Assembly: GCA_907163375.1 (NCBI GenBank) | Contig: CAJQUW010016131.1 | Coordinates: 62,001-126,000 of the forward strand | DNA from: Prostheceraeus crozeri | Taxonomy: Eukaryota; Platyhelminthes; Polycladida; Euryleptidae | Length of the DNA: 64,000 nucleotides | Reading direction: 5' to 3' | The notes under the pieces: generated by a model | Database searches by the model: none | What the model was told of the DNA's origin: nothing | Seen by the model: only the letters and a program-made list of their open reading frames with translations | In this document: one piece after another, positions 32,340-44,090 of the stretch | How the letters are laid out: every line of letters starts with the position of its first letter | Numbering within the stretch: position 1 is the stretch's first letter | Made by a program: the position numbers and the translations under genes

Positions 32340-32960
32340 GTCGCATGAGGGTAAGATGGAAAGAAAGTTGCAGCACATACAGAGCCATGCTCAGTGGAGT
32401 CCCTCAGGGATCATCATTTGGACCTCTGATCTTTGCGTTTTTTGTGTCTGCTTTGCTTATTGACTCTAATGAACAGACGTGAATGGTCAAATAGGCAGGC
32501 GACATATTTCGTATTGCCAGTGTTAAGAGGACAGATGATATATCAGCACTTCATAAGCAATACGAGGCCGTTGTGGATTGGCAGCCACTAATCGAATGTT
32601 AATAAAGAAGGAGAAAAACCATCAAATTTTTATAAGCCGCAGGAAATCTTTTTCAAGAGTGCCTTTTATCATCCCGGATATTCCTGTGAAATCGGAGTTA
32701 CTTATCTTTGATGAGCATTTCAAATGGAAGCGTCACTTTCACGCATTGTCCAAAAAAACTAGTTCTCGACATTTCGTTCTGAGGGAACTTCGAGATTATC
32801 TCAACAAGGACCAGCTGATTTAAATTTACCAGAACTGTATCCGAAGCGTGTTGGAGTATGCATCACAATTGTTTGTTCATCTGACATGTGAAATCTCGAA
32901 TCACATTGAAAGGATCCAGCATTTATGCAAATATGAATAATTTTCATTATTTATTCTGAT
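32340..32960 (+). pseudogene. Reverse transcriptase remnant (non-LTR)
   Basis: Contains SGVPQGSSFGPLIF, a decayed active-site region (MVK stop AGDI, where YADD would be expected) and, in the ORF 32578-32823, the typical FDEHFKWKRHF segment and a LRELRDYLNKDQLI end. In-frame stops and frameshifts are present. It lies next to the inverted repeat and runs in plus orientation. Confidence 0.6.
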
Positions 32961-34377
32961 TTTTTCCTGATTGATAGAATTGATGAACCTCCATTTTGCA
33001 TCAACCGAATACAAGAAGAGTAAAAAAGCATATTTTTTAATTAACGTTAAGTACATGTTTTAAATCGTTTAAAACATGTTTTTATTTCTGCAAAACGCTA
33101 CGGACACGCTTTTCTCACCTTGCTACTTTTCAGATGAACAACTGCATGCGAGAATGAGCGTATAATTTGATGTTGATGACTGTAATGGCAAACAGTCTGC
33201 AACAGTCAAGCAAATACAATGTTTCACCGCATGAAGGAATGCTGAATTTATTGACTATCCTTAAATTCATCAATAACTATGTATTTGCGTGGACTTATAT
33301 GCTATACTAACCATGTTGGCATTTGTTGCAGATATCAACTCTATTTTCGCTTCAAACGTCTGGGAATTATAGTATGATTCCCTATTTCATTTTCGCTGTA
33401 AAAGCTTCTATGAAATGTGGGAAGAAGTGATAAGAGAACTAGGAGATTATATCAACGCCGCTCACTTCCGCAGGAAATTTTCATTGTATTCTAATGCAAA
33501 CATTTCTCACAGTTTTCCACTCTGACATCTGTTGTCAAAGAAATTTATGATCGCATATTTGTTTGTCTCTGTAATGAATTGTGTCTCAAATTCAATTGTT
33601 GAATGGCTTTCAGCCAAATTTAGAATGATAAACCATCCTAAAAATCTCAAATGATCCTAAACCTGCCCAATAGATAAGCAAATTTTGAGCTCATGTACTC
33701 GAAATTTCAGTAAGTGTTTTCGGTGGTGATCAACAATTACATGAATTTCAATTAGAGCTAATTAATTGCTATCAATCGATTGCTGCTTTCAAGAGGATTG
33801 TTGTCAATTGATCACTGTAAGTCAACTAATTGCAAATAATCGATTGATTGATTTTCGATGTTAGTGAAGGAAGTTGATTGAATGATGAATGAAATGGAAA
33901 ACATCAGACCTTTAATAATTTTTGAGATGCTGCATGCTGTATCAAACGCTAAAAGTCTACAGGATTCTAGAACACTTGTAGATCTATTTAATGCATAACC
34001 TATATATCTCTATCTTACAAAAAATAGTGCTTAATTTAGTAGCATCTCTCAAAGCTCTATTTTAAGTTCTGTTCGGCAATAATCATGATCAATTATGAAC
34101 ACTGTTACATGCACCTCATGCAGAAATTAAATGTACCTAGAGCTATCAAACAGCTGCCAAATTCTCCACAAGAAAATGATGCAGTATTGAGCAGGGATAT
34201 GGAGTCAGAGTCTTATCAAATGATACAACTCCTGACTGCAGACCCGAAATACGGAGCAAACAGACAATGTATGCTAGTGTATAACTGTCGTTGTCATGAT
34301 ATCGCAACCACTCCAAGAGTGTATAAACAGAATGTGCTGTTCCTAATATTCTTCATAATATCGGGGATAGCATGAAA
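32961..34377. other. No gene seen
   Basis: AT-rich DNA. A 12-bp-arm palindrome lies near 33053 (ACATGTTTTAAA/TTTAAAACATGT). The small ORF 34085-34375 has no recognised domain. Confidence 0.35.
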
Positions 34378-34671
34378 TCAAATTCCAGCATTTGAACGTT
34401 TTGTTGATTCATAAAAGAAGATTATGTCACTCATATTTCTTTTGTCAAAATGGTGAATCAGGAGAATCAACAAATCTGTATCATCTGACACGACAGTCGC
34501 AGACCTTCCATTCGAAGCAGATTCCAATGCTTTTCGCACGATCATGTTGTCGGCGTCTCCGTCACTTTGAAACACATCAAGTCGAAGTGTCTGCATAAGT
34601 ACATTGTATGTCGATGAACTGAGCTTCATTGAACTTGTTTGAAAGAATTGCTTGATGATTTCAATGAGCAA
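34378..34671 (-). pseudogene. Fragment of a repeat-family ORF with DAD/DDTDLL motif
   Basis: A 97-aa ORF contains QSDGDADNMIVRKALESA and VVSDDTDLLILLIHHFD, spaced like the acidic motifs of a PIN/FEN-like nuclease domain seen in many multicopy invertebrate ORFs. There is no continuation on either side, so it is probably a fragment of a mobile-element protein or a retroposed copy. Confidence 0.4.
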
Positions 34672-34965
34672 TGATATTAGATGAAATCGTTATCTCTGCT
34701 GATGCTCTTTTACAAGTAGCTTTCCTTGCATGCTCTGCATCCTTCTTTAAGGGATTTGATATGCCATATGATGTGCTCTGAGTAACCATGACAACTGTAC
34801 AAATGAAATCATGTTTTTATATGTACATGTACACGTATTATTGTCATCATCATCATCATCAATTGAATTATGCAATTTCCTGAAACTGGAGAATGACATG
34901 ATTGCACTCTCCTGATGATACGCTTCAATTTGATATGCGATATGACCATACTCTGAGTATGAATT

Positions 34966-35043
34966 AAAATATCCGTAATTTTTTTTCGACCGTTTATTCA
35001 AAATTTTGAATAAACGGTCGAAGAAAAAAATTACGGATATTTT
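34966..35043. repeat. 78-bp near-perfect palindrome
   Basis: AAAATATCCGTAATTTTTTT and its complement flank CGACCGTTTATTC and its complement, meeting at AAAATTTT. Only about one mismatch is visible between arms. The flanks carry ACTCTGAGTA on both sides (near 34950 and 35086), a possible direct repeat. Confidence 0.75.
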
Positions 35044-36649
35044 CATTCATCTTACTATCCCGACCGATGGCTTTAAAGGAGATTATACTCTGAGTAATTC
35101 ACAAAATTCTATTAACAGCAATATATAATTAATTGCATGCATAATAAATGGGCCTGTATTAAAAATGAGACTTGGTGGATTTCGGTGGGGTTTTTTTGTC
35201 AATACCGGTACTGTCAGAAATGTCTCTGCCAATTTTCAGCTTCGTACAATTTTTTCTAGGTTCGGCCACTTTTTGAGCTATTTCGACCGTACCATTCAGT
35301 CAAACAAAAGTATCGTCGACGTGACATCAGTCGAGGGACTGGGATGTTAAGTGAAAAAACGATTGTTTTTATGTACATAATTAAATAGTGACTTTTTGAA
35401 GTAACTAATGAATATAAGGACGGTTTTATCAAAACGAATCGTTTTATGCTATGTGATTGTTAGTATATCACTTAACCTATACTGTACAATGCATCAGATA
35501 GAACTAGATAACACATCAAATAGACTTCAGCGAGCGACAGGCAATAATTATGCTTTTCGCAAGTTCCCAGGGTGCAACGTCTCCCCTTAAAAGCATACAT
35601 ACGCTTATAATTGTACAACGTTTGATACATACTAAGCTGCAGTCTTTAAAACTGGTGCATTTATTAAGCACTTGCATCCAACAAGCAATGGTCCAGAAAT
35701 CAAAATCATATGATGGTTCGTCAGGCTTTACCATGACCTCCTACGAGCATCTTCAAGGCCTGCTACATCAGACATCAAATCATATGAATGGACCACGGTT
35801 GAATTTCTTGTTCTGTTGATATAAAATCTGTTTGCAAATTTGAAGTGAAAATCATTAATCGTCAAAGAACACTAAGAATTGTTTGTAATGTTTATCACGG
35901 TTAGGACCTTCTGGATATCAGCCATGTTAGAAATCATGTTTTTTGTATTTTTAACTTTCGATGACCTCCGAACCCCTCGACAGTGGATGCTGGATCATAA
36001 ATCGTTAGTTATATTTCGGGAAGAAGTCATTAAAGACATTCGGAGTGAAGTCATGGATATAAACATTCCTTTCCGATCTCTCTCAACTAGCAGTCAAAAA
36101 AAGTAGTCAATTCTTTGAAATTTTGAAGAAGAAGACGACAGCACATATGAATTTTACGAACGAAAAGGCATTTTCTAAAAGAATTATTGACAAACACTAA
36201 AATGCATCTGGAGCAGGCGAGTTTGCATTATGCGGCCACTACAAAGGCACGGCCACGGCGAAAATCATTTTGTCGTCAAAAATCTGCAATAGGAGATATT
36301 GAATTTGGAACATTGTCAATGCCGTGACAAGTAAAGAGAAGAGCAGCGTTGTGTACAATTATACTTGCATAGTTCAATTCTCCTGTAGAAGCTGCTATTC
36401 ATATTAATGAGTCATTCACAAGGAAGAAGTCTGAATATATGGTCCACTGTCCTGCACTGACCCAACTCAACAAGTAGAATTGATATTATTGTAGTTGATG
36501 CTGCTGATTATCTTCTCCGACCACTGTGGTCATCCTCTCCGAATCCTTACAGCAGTCGTAATATACTGGCTTCACCACATAGTCTACTTACTTGACTTTC
36601 CTTTCAGTTCTAACCAGAAGTGTCTGAGCATATTGGAAATTAGCCGATG
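35044..36649. other. No gene seen
   Basis: Short ORFs only, without recognisable domains. Confidence 0.35.
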
Positions 36650-37760
36650 TGACTCCAGTGCCTGAGACTCCATGTGCATCTATCAACGAGCTCCGACCAA
36701 TATCAAAACTGCCACTCCTCGTGTGTCCAGAAGTCGGCAAAACCAAAGCCTTTGTGGCTCAACCTGTTTTGGTTTTATGCCTAATACTTCAACTCTACAT
36801 GCACAGCGGAATAGCTCTTACATCGGTCTGGTGTGCCACAAGGCTATTTCGCTTTCTTACTCGCATCTCACAAGAGTCCACCAAAATTCCAGCTCCAGTA
36901 ATTTCATGATTAAGTGGTTGCTGATGATGTAGTCACATTAATTTGTTTATGAATACGCGCGGGTGAGCATTTATAGTTTGCGCGTCGTCTACGGATGTCT
37001 GCGCTGCCGCTTCAACCACGGATGAACCGCTAAGCATGTTCTGTCTTCCCTGAGCATGAAATTGAGGTCCTATCACATTGTTTAGCCTCTGATACTTGCA
37101 GACACATGAGACGCAAAGTCTATATAACAGGACTGCCAACTATACTAACTTATATAACAGATATTGCAGCAATATCCCGCATAGCCACGGATGTTTGGGG
37201 TCATGTGTAATTACGCGTGATTGAGCGTGGCATGTCACCTAGTGTTCTCGTTATGTTGGTAAAACATGTTCCCCACATGCCGGTCTTAACTACGTCTCTT
37301 CGAGCCATAAAATCCTTTGAAGTTTTTGGTATCGCTTTTGATCACCACTTATCATGGAGCCCAAACATCGACAATCAGTGCAAAAAAGCTCCTATACATT
37401 TGTTCAGGATGCGAATGTTAAAATTGCTGTTGCCAAAAGACAACCTCATTAGTGTCAACAAACATGTGCCTCACCAGTTTTTTTGGATGACAAAAATTCA
37501 GGGAAATTAGATTCAGCGCTGTTTTTTCACCACATCATTAGTGGTCTACACTGCAGCTGCGGAGAATTTCCACTTCTTGCATCAGTATGAGAGATTCAAG
37601 CACTGCGGTTACTTTCAACAATATCTGATGTCGAACATAGGCTTCATAATTCGTTTCCGCCAGCTCTATAATACTCGAGGGGTTGTGTTATGCTTTTATG
37701 TGAAGCACAAAGACGGCTTAACTCGTGTATCGCACCATGTTAGGACCTGCTAAGTCTCGG
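36650..37760 (+). pseudogene. Heavily decayed non-LTR reverse transcriptase remnant
   Basis: INELRPISKLPLL (near 36680) resembles the RT finger motif. FEVFGIAFDHHLSWSPNID and LFRMRMLKLLLPKDNLISV (37330-37450) resemble the RT thumb and its following helix. The order and spacing fit one ancient element in plus orientation, with many disruptions. Confidence 0.5.
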
Positions 37761-40700
37761 CTTAATGTTCTACGTACACGCGCACTGGCACCTATCATTC
37801 CTGAATTGTTTTCTATGGATGTAGTCATCTCTAGCTTCTAAGTGTATCGACGTATCTAGCTCGATTATTTCATTTTACTATTGTGAGCTTGCGTATGTTG
37901 CTGTTTAATTGTCATCCTTTTACAAACGAGTATTATTGTTGCAGTCAAATTGCTATCACTATTTCTCAAGATGTTTTTCAAGATACCGGTAGGGCTGAAA
38001 ATTATTTGCAATAAATCATATCACAGTAGGTCTATGCAAATTCGATTGGATTAGTTACAAGTAACATTTACTTTCTTTACAGGTTAACTATGTTAGTAGG
38101 TACAAAAGTTAAGAAGGCGGACACAATATAAAGCGAAACATAGAGTACTCTATGATCCGTACTCCATGAAGCGAAACCACCGTGCAAAGTGTTTCAATTA
38201 CTTTTTATGCATTAAACATGAAATACATGAGAATACAGAATACAGAAAACATAAACGATTATAATAAGTAAACGACATGTAAGCCCTATGCGTGGTCTCA
38301 TTTCTTGGAAGGCCATCTTCTACTTATACTACCAAACTGTCATGTAGACGGTGGTGTTCGATAAGAGGTTTCATGGAATGTTCTACTGGGATGGTTCAAT
38401 TCTACTGATCTGCAGTATTATGACAGGATGTTGGATAATCATGACTGGATAAGACATGCAACTTAAATCAATCAATAAAATAATTCCATCCAAACAAGAA
38501 GGTAAGTTTTCATTTAATGAAGAATGGGTCTAATAAATCTAAATGAGGATCATTTAATAAATAGCATGTGGTGGAATAGGCATATTATCACATGTTTATT
38601 CGTTGTTCATCTTTGACAGTAAAACGGTGTCACTATATGGCTTCTGGATGATTGCGCTTATCTTGAATATTCTTTGACATACGTGCATCATTGACGGATT
38701 TTGAACAGAAGTTGAAAAATAGGAGATCGCATTCTTGAAATGACAGTATTCAAAATAGACATGAAATTAGCTATCCAAACAGCCAAACCGAGTAGTGCTG
38801 AATTAAAATTTGAAGACGCGTATAATTTAAAATGCTAAAAAAGTAGAAGTCATCAAAAAGATCTGCAATAATTGCAATAGATGGCTATATTGAGCTGAAA
38901 TTAATCGATGAATAGATTTGTAAAACAAAATATGTCACACTTGTGCACCGTGCTTGTGCATTTATTTAATTAAAAAGCTCTTTTATGGATTACTGTTAGC
39001 TACTAATCGTCTCTATTCTCACTGTTGCAACATCTGCAATGACTTATAGTATAGCGTAGTGCATGCGCACGGCAAGGAATTATTTTGAACCAAGTCAAGC
39101 TGGTGTCCAGGAAAGTATATCGAATATTTATTTTATTTCCCCATGCAGCCGATATCACACGTACGTTATTCATGTTATCAAAAGAAATGGAGCAACAGAC
39201 TTCATGAACACAAGCGACAACAGCGCAGTTTTACATATCAATTGCAACTTCGGGTGGAAAAGCGATCTAGGCCTACATAGCATGTTTTCGCGAAAGTGTG
39301 AGCTGGATGATACCCAAAATGCACAAAACATCATGGCTCTTTTATCACACAATCAAAGGCTCATTTTGAGCATAATTGGTTCAGTAAATAACAATTACCA
39401 CTTAGTCCAGTGGCTCCCAAACTGCTTTAGTACGTCGAACCCTGTGTGTTTTGCAATTTCATTTATCTTACCAGTTTTTATATATCTTCATAACTGGTTG
39501 TAAGATTATAAGTCATTTAATCACCACTTTAATCACTTTCTAGTGAGCTTGAAAGAGGTAGTCATATTGTCCAACGTCTGAATTTCCTGCAATTTTGATC
39601 ATTTCCTCCTTGTCATGAGCTCAAAACTCAAAGAATCTAGTCAGTGGGTGTAAGTTCAGGTTGTAGTGCCTCAAACAAATAGGAAATTGTAGATATAGAT
39701 ATTATTATTAATTATCGTTTTTAATATCATAATTGTAGATAGATTTAAATTCAAGATAATGGAAACGCCATGCTGACAGCCGATGTTATTGTTACAGATA
39801 GACAAGCAGACTGTCCTGATCACAAAATGATATTCACAGAATTTATATTAGGTGCAACACGCTTTGATTCTTCCAAAGATCAATCATCATTTATCCATGA
39901 TCGATGTCTGACCGAGCAGTTGAAATTGCCATCAACAAGCAGCTATTATCTGTTGTAGTCCCACTAACTTACGCAAGGCGAAAAGTCGTATTTCTATGGA
40001 TAAGTATGTCGATTGAACCATGGATGATTGAACTAAATGCTGAAAATGGATTCCTTGTTGAATCGACTTTTTACCAATTCAGAACAAATAATAATTAGCG
40101 CTGATCTGAAGAGCTGAAATGGTGTGCTAGAAACTAAAGCAATGACTAAGAATGCAGGTGATGCAGAAGCCGTCTTATCGGACAACAATGACAGTTAGAA
40201 GTTGTATTGAAGTTTAAATAAGACTTGTCTATCTCACATTCACCATCTCCTGCTTAATTTACAAAGTCAATAAACAAAACGCGTTGTACCTAATATAGAT
40301 TCTATGAATATCATTTTGTGATCACGACAAACTGTTCGTTTATCTGCAACAAAAACATCGGTTCATGACGTTTTCACTATCTTTAACAGCACTTCGGCTA
40401 AGCTTCCAATTACGGGAAATATCACATTTCTTCCTGCTGTTGGAGAATTCTGCCCTAAAAGTGCAATCATAATGATAATAATGATAAAATCTCATTTTGA
40501 GCGATTAAATGAATGTTGGATCTCTATTGATGGAATTCATAATTAACTATTAAATGAATACTGGAGCGTTATTGAGTAGACTATATCAAACTCGGAAGTA
40601 CATGGATCTACATAAACAAATGGAATTTTGTGACGTTTGACGCCCCGTAACTTGCAAGGCGACCGGAGTTACAGCTTAAGAATTGTTGTTTTACTGATGT

Positions 40701-41251
40701 TTGGTAACAATCTACAAATTAGAAATGATGAGAACCTCGTGTGCGAATTATGGAGAAAATGTCAGTAGCTCTCATACTACAGTGCTGATCATAAAAAACG
40801 GAGCACCTAAATTTCGCTGAAATTCAATCGATTCTCATGTCTTCCAATCGTGTCGCACAACAACGTGCCATACATCATTCGAGAGCTTGCATTCTCAGCT
40901 TTAAAATGTGCCATAATAGACTTGTATCCGTTATTATATCTGCTGAGCAGTGCTCAAAATATGAAAATCGCTCAATTTACAAATGACCATTTTTCAATTA
41001 CAAAACATGTGAGTATGAGAATGACTCATGTACGGGGAGAACGAGCATTGTCTGAGCTCTCTCCTGACATATTGGTCATCAAAATCGGTGAAACAGGAAA
41101 AAAATCAGTGATATCGTGAAGTCATCACAAAATCAGTACCTGTTTGGTTGAAAATGCTGTTTTCTCACTTTTTCACCAAAGATGTTCATGTTTGGTCTAT
41201 CTTCAAAATTCTTGCAATGTGAGGAGTACGAATGTGTAAGTTATTTCCATA
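37761..41251. other. No gene seen
   Basis: AT-rich DNA up to the Polinton end at 41252. The 146-aa ORF at 39063-39503 has no recognisable domain and looks fortuitous. Confidence 0.35.
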
Positions 41252-41930
41252 AGTAGTAAGTAAAACTCCACTTCTCGATAGCGCAAGATGGCCGCCATCG
41301 AAAAAAGTCGCTGACGTCCCCCCCCCTCGCAAACGACAGAGTGTGAGACTCGGATGAGTTGGCCTCGGGTGGGTTGACGTGGGCGACCGTCTAGGTTGTT
41401 GTGGTGGAATGGTGAAACGGATTTCAGATTTGGAATCAGCGTAAAATTCTGCATTGGTATGGTGAATTTGAAAGCAATCGGCGAGAAAAAATGTTTCTTC
41501 AAAATTTTGACAGAGTTAAAATGTTGGACGTTTTGGGCTGTAGCGCCAAAACCAAGCATCGGATGGGAAAACGGATTTCAGATTTGGAATCAGCGTGAAA
41601 TTCTGCATCTGTATGGTGAATTTGAAAGCAATCGGAGAGAAAAAATTTTCGCTGACGTCCCCCCCCCCCCAGCACCGAACTTCCAATTTTGCTTCTAGTG
41701 GATGGATTTTGTCGTGCGATAGCTCGTTTGAAAGCTAAGAGTGAGACAAATTCACTGAAAGAAACAGCTTGTTCATATCTGTCTTCGTTTAGATGTGAGA
41801 CGCCATTCAAGATTTGGGAGATTGGTGAAAAAAACGACAGAGTTAGAATTTCCCAAGAAACAGCTTCAGCAGGCGAACGAAGGCTCGGATTGGTAAACGG
41901 AGGCCAGATTTGGAATTAGCTTGATGTTAT
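41252..41930. repeat. Terminal repeat region of copy 2
   Basis: Inverse match to 16983-17807, with one fewer ~155-bp internal unit. The TCGCTGACGTCCCCCCC motif occurs twice (near 41308 and 41650). No target duplication can be tested because the other end is missing. Confidence 0.75.
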
Positions 41931-41933
41931 TGT

Positions 41934-41980
41934 CCAATGAGGATCATCATCCAATGAGAATCAAGCATTTCTATATAAAT
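41934..41980 (+). promoter_or_regulatory. Right-end promoter of copy 2
   Basis: CCAAT at 41934-41938 and 41951-41955, TATATAAAT at 41972-41980, and a (CT)n run before the ATG exon at 42078. Identical in design to the promoter of copy 1. Confidence 0.65.
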
Positions 41981-42077
41981 AGCGAGCCTTCCACAGTGAG
42001 AATCATTCCATCGTTGAATCACACGAGTGACGGACGCACATTTTCTCTCTCTCTCTCTATTCTATTATTCAACTAAA

Positions 42078-42852
42078 ATGGTAAGTCGCTACTTCCCTCC
42101 CTCTCCTCCCTTGAACGTTAACTTAATACAATCTTTTTCATTTTCAGGCATCTACTCCATCTGCTGCACTAGTAGGACAAAATGGCGGTCAAACGTTACA
42201 AGGTTCGCTACGATCAGATCATCTACAACTGAGGCCAGTGGAAGAAACAACCAAGGTACATAATCCTACACCGCTACAGCGTAAATTTAAACAAGTCTTG
42301 CGTTATGACGATCATAGCGTAGTACTCCAAACGGGAATGCTCCCTTTCACGGATGTCAAGGTAATGCGCAATCAGTATGGGGACTACATACTGATCCCCG
42401 TGAGTCCGTACATTCGCCACCAACTTGATATTATTGAGGAGTACGTGACATTAAATATGGACATTCCTACTCCTCTTGCTCAAGAGTGGAAGGCGAGAGA
42501 TGACAAGGATACTCCCTATAGAAAGATTTGGGATGGTAATCAAATTTGCCTACCGGTATCACATTGGTGCACTTACTATAAGAAGGAGGGAGATCAATCA
42601 ACATCCATCACATGCGACGAGCTCGGAGAAGGTACTTGGGATATCCTTTTCAAAGTGAATGGGCTATATTATGGTCGGCACAAGGATAATAAAATAGCCT
42701 CGCTCTCCATGCATATGAAATCCATCCTATATATTCCAAAACCACCCAACGTGGATGACATAATTGATCAAATCCTTAACAGCAGCGGTACGAAGGGCAA
42801 GTCGGAGAAGAATGCTGCCTCAAAACGCAAATCAAAGAAGGAGAATTACTAG
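42078..42852 (+). CDS. Right-end gene with one-codon first exon, 235 aa (copy 2)
   Basis: ATG exon 42078-42080, GTAAGT donor, acceptor ending 42147, exon 42148-42852. Intron length and splice sites equal those of copy 1. The protein differs by only a few residues (for example KFKQ for KFNQ). The frame is intact, so purifying selection or recent origin has kept it. Function unknown. Confidence 0.65.
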
Positions 42853-43012
42853 TCCTTTCCTAACTCTACCCTATGACAATTCGCTTATGTGCTTTGGGTG
42901 TCGTAGACGTGGTCTTATTAGATACATTTTACTTCTTCGTTGCCATCATATCATTTGTGTATTTTGTCGTGAAAAGCATCGATGTAATTCTTCATTTTGT
43001 AATATGTTATAG
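42812..43012 (+). CDS. Small RING-like finger protein (copy 2)
   Basis: Identical by eye to the copy 1 protein, with the same C-x2-C-x13-C-x-H-x2-C-x2-C ligands and the same overlap with the preceding gene. Confidence 0.5.
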   Translation: MLPQNANQRRRITSPFLTLPYDNSLMCFGCRRRGLIRYILLLRCHHIICVFCREKHRCNSSFCNML

Positions 43013-43046
43013 AGCGTTTCCTTAGATGTGTAAATTTCCGTTTTAG

Positions 43047-43586
43047 GCTTCTATCATCATTTTTATGGATTGCGAGGGTGAACCTGTACAGGAGCTCAGT
43101 GCTATTGCTATGAACAATTGGACATATCAGATTGTTAGTGTCTATCATCAGCATGCCAACTGCGATCTCAATGTTGATCGATGGGCGAGAAAACACATTC
43201 ATGGACTTAATCTGAAATATTTGCAAGACTATGGCTTTTCTTGTGAGAGTGCTCTTCTTATTGACTTTAAACGATGGTTAGCTGCTTTCAATGTTATACG
43301 CATCTTTTGTAATAATCCTGGTAAGGAGAGGAAAGTATTTCCCAATCTAATCATTGATGACATTTTGCTCCCACCTTGGGATAGTAGAGTGAATCAACAC
43401 TACCATGAAGTCACGAAACGTTTTCAGGATTTGTGTGTTCCTATTTTGTCTGTTCGTTGTGGTAGCTACGTTCATAACCAATGCTTCTTTCCTCCTTACC
43501 TCAACACTGCCAAAGTCCTGTATGGTTATCATTGCTCGCTGTATGAGTTACCAGCTGTATCTATTTTATCTGTTTCAAACCATTGA
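43047..43586 (+). CDS. DEDD-exonuclease-like protein (copy 2)
   Basis: Exon starts at the TTTTAG acceptor (43045-43046); in-frame ASIIIF precedes M-DCEGEPVQ. The D-x-E pair lost in copy 1 is present here. 173 aa from the internal ATG at 43065, about 179 plus leader if spliced. No ATG-GT donor lies close upstream; the ATG exon at 42080 would join in frame. Confidence 0.6.
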   Translation, partial: ASIIIFMDCEGEPVQELSAIAMNNWTYQIVSVYHQHANCDLNVDRWARKHIHGLNLKYLQDYGFSCESALLIDFKRWLAAFNVIRIFCNNPGKERKVFPNLIIDDILLPPWDSRVNQHYHEVTKRFQDLCVPILSVRCGSYVHNQCFFPPYLNTAKVLYGYHCSLYELPAVSILSVSNH

Positions 43587-43677
43587 TTTATAATGCATGC
43601 TTGTTACCGTTATTCAATAAATGTTACTATGAGAAGAGTTGTTTTCATGCAATGTATGGGTTAGATAAAGGGCGATC

Positions 43678-44088
43678 ATGTCTTTCTCAAACGACTGCGG
43701 AACATTACATTTTCATAGGCAAAGTTTAAACGGAGCTGTTCAAGATTATGTGATAAATTTTCATAAAAATGAGACCGACATCGAAGCAGTGGTCGATGAT
43801 GCTAGCACTCTATTTCTAGAGTTAATAAATACATTCTCTGATAGCATTGTCATGGCGCGATTAGTTTCGAAAATTAAGTTTAGTCATTTTGGAAAGGAAG
43901 AGGTGGAAAGTCGCTCTTTCCATTTTGCTTCTTATTCAATGAAAGTGGTAGATCACCCCGAAGAATTTTTTAAAAGACATATGATAAAAATTGCTGAACG
44001 TCTTAACGCATTTAACCATCATGGTAGTAGTCTAGTGATTGAAGCGATTTCAGATATTCACATTCAACTTTCCATAAAGAAAAATTGA
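43678..44088 (+). CDS. Stand-alone PolB-type N-terminal domain, full length 136 aa
   Basis: This is the complete form of the gene truncated in copy 1, with the C-terminal GSSLVIEAISDIHIQLSIKK that completes the domain (Gly-Ser turn followed by an alternating strand). Its stop lies two bases before the membrane RING gene. Partner and function are unknown. Confidence 0.6.
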   Translation: MSFSNDCGTLHFHRQSLNGAVQDYVINFHKNETDIEAVVDDASTLFLELINTFSDSIVMARLVSKIKFSHFGKEEVESRSFHFASYSMKVVDHPEEFFKRHMIKIAERLNAFNHHGSSLVIEAISDIHIQLSIKKN

Positions 44089-44090
44089 AA

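Noticed and set aside
34840..34862. Short ATC microsatellite
   Set aside because: Ordinary simple repeat with no further structure.
39405..39435. CAGTGGCTCCCAAAC resembles a hAT-type terminal repeat
   Set aside because: No matching inverted end was found nearby and no 8-bp duplication is visible, so the element cannot be supported.
39063..39503. 146-aa ORF in host DNA
   Set aside because: No domain, no splice or promoter context, and composition typical of random AT-rich sequence.
17807..41252. Copies 1 and 2 as the two ends of one giant 23-kb element
   Set aside because: Both ends are right ends with the same adjacent gene, so they are separate inverted insertions; the DNA between has no shared gene content.
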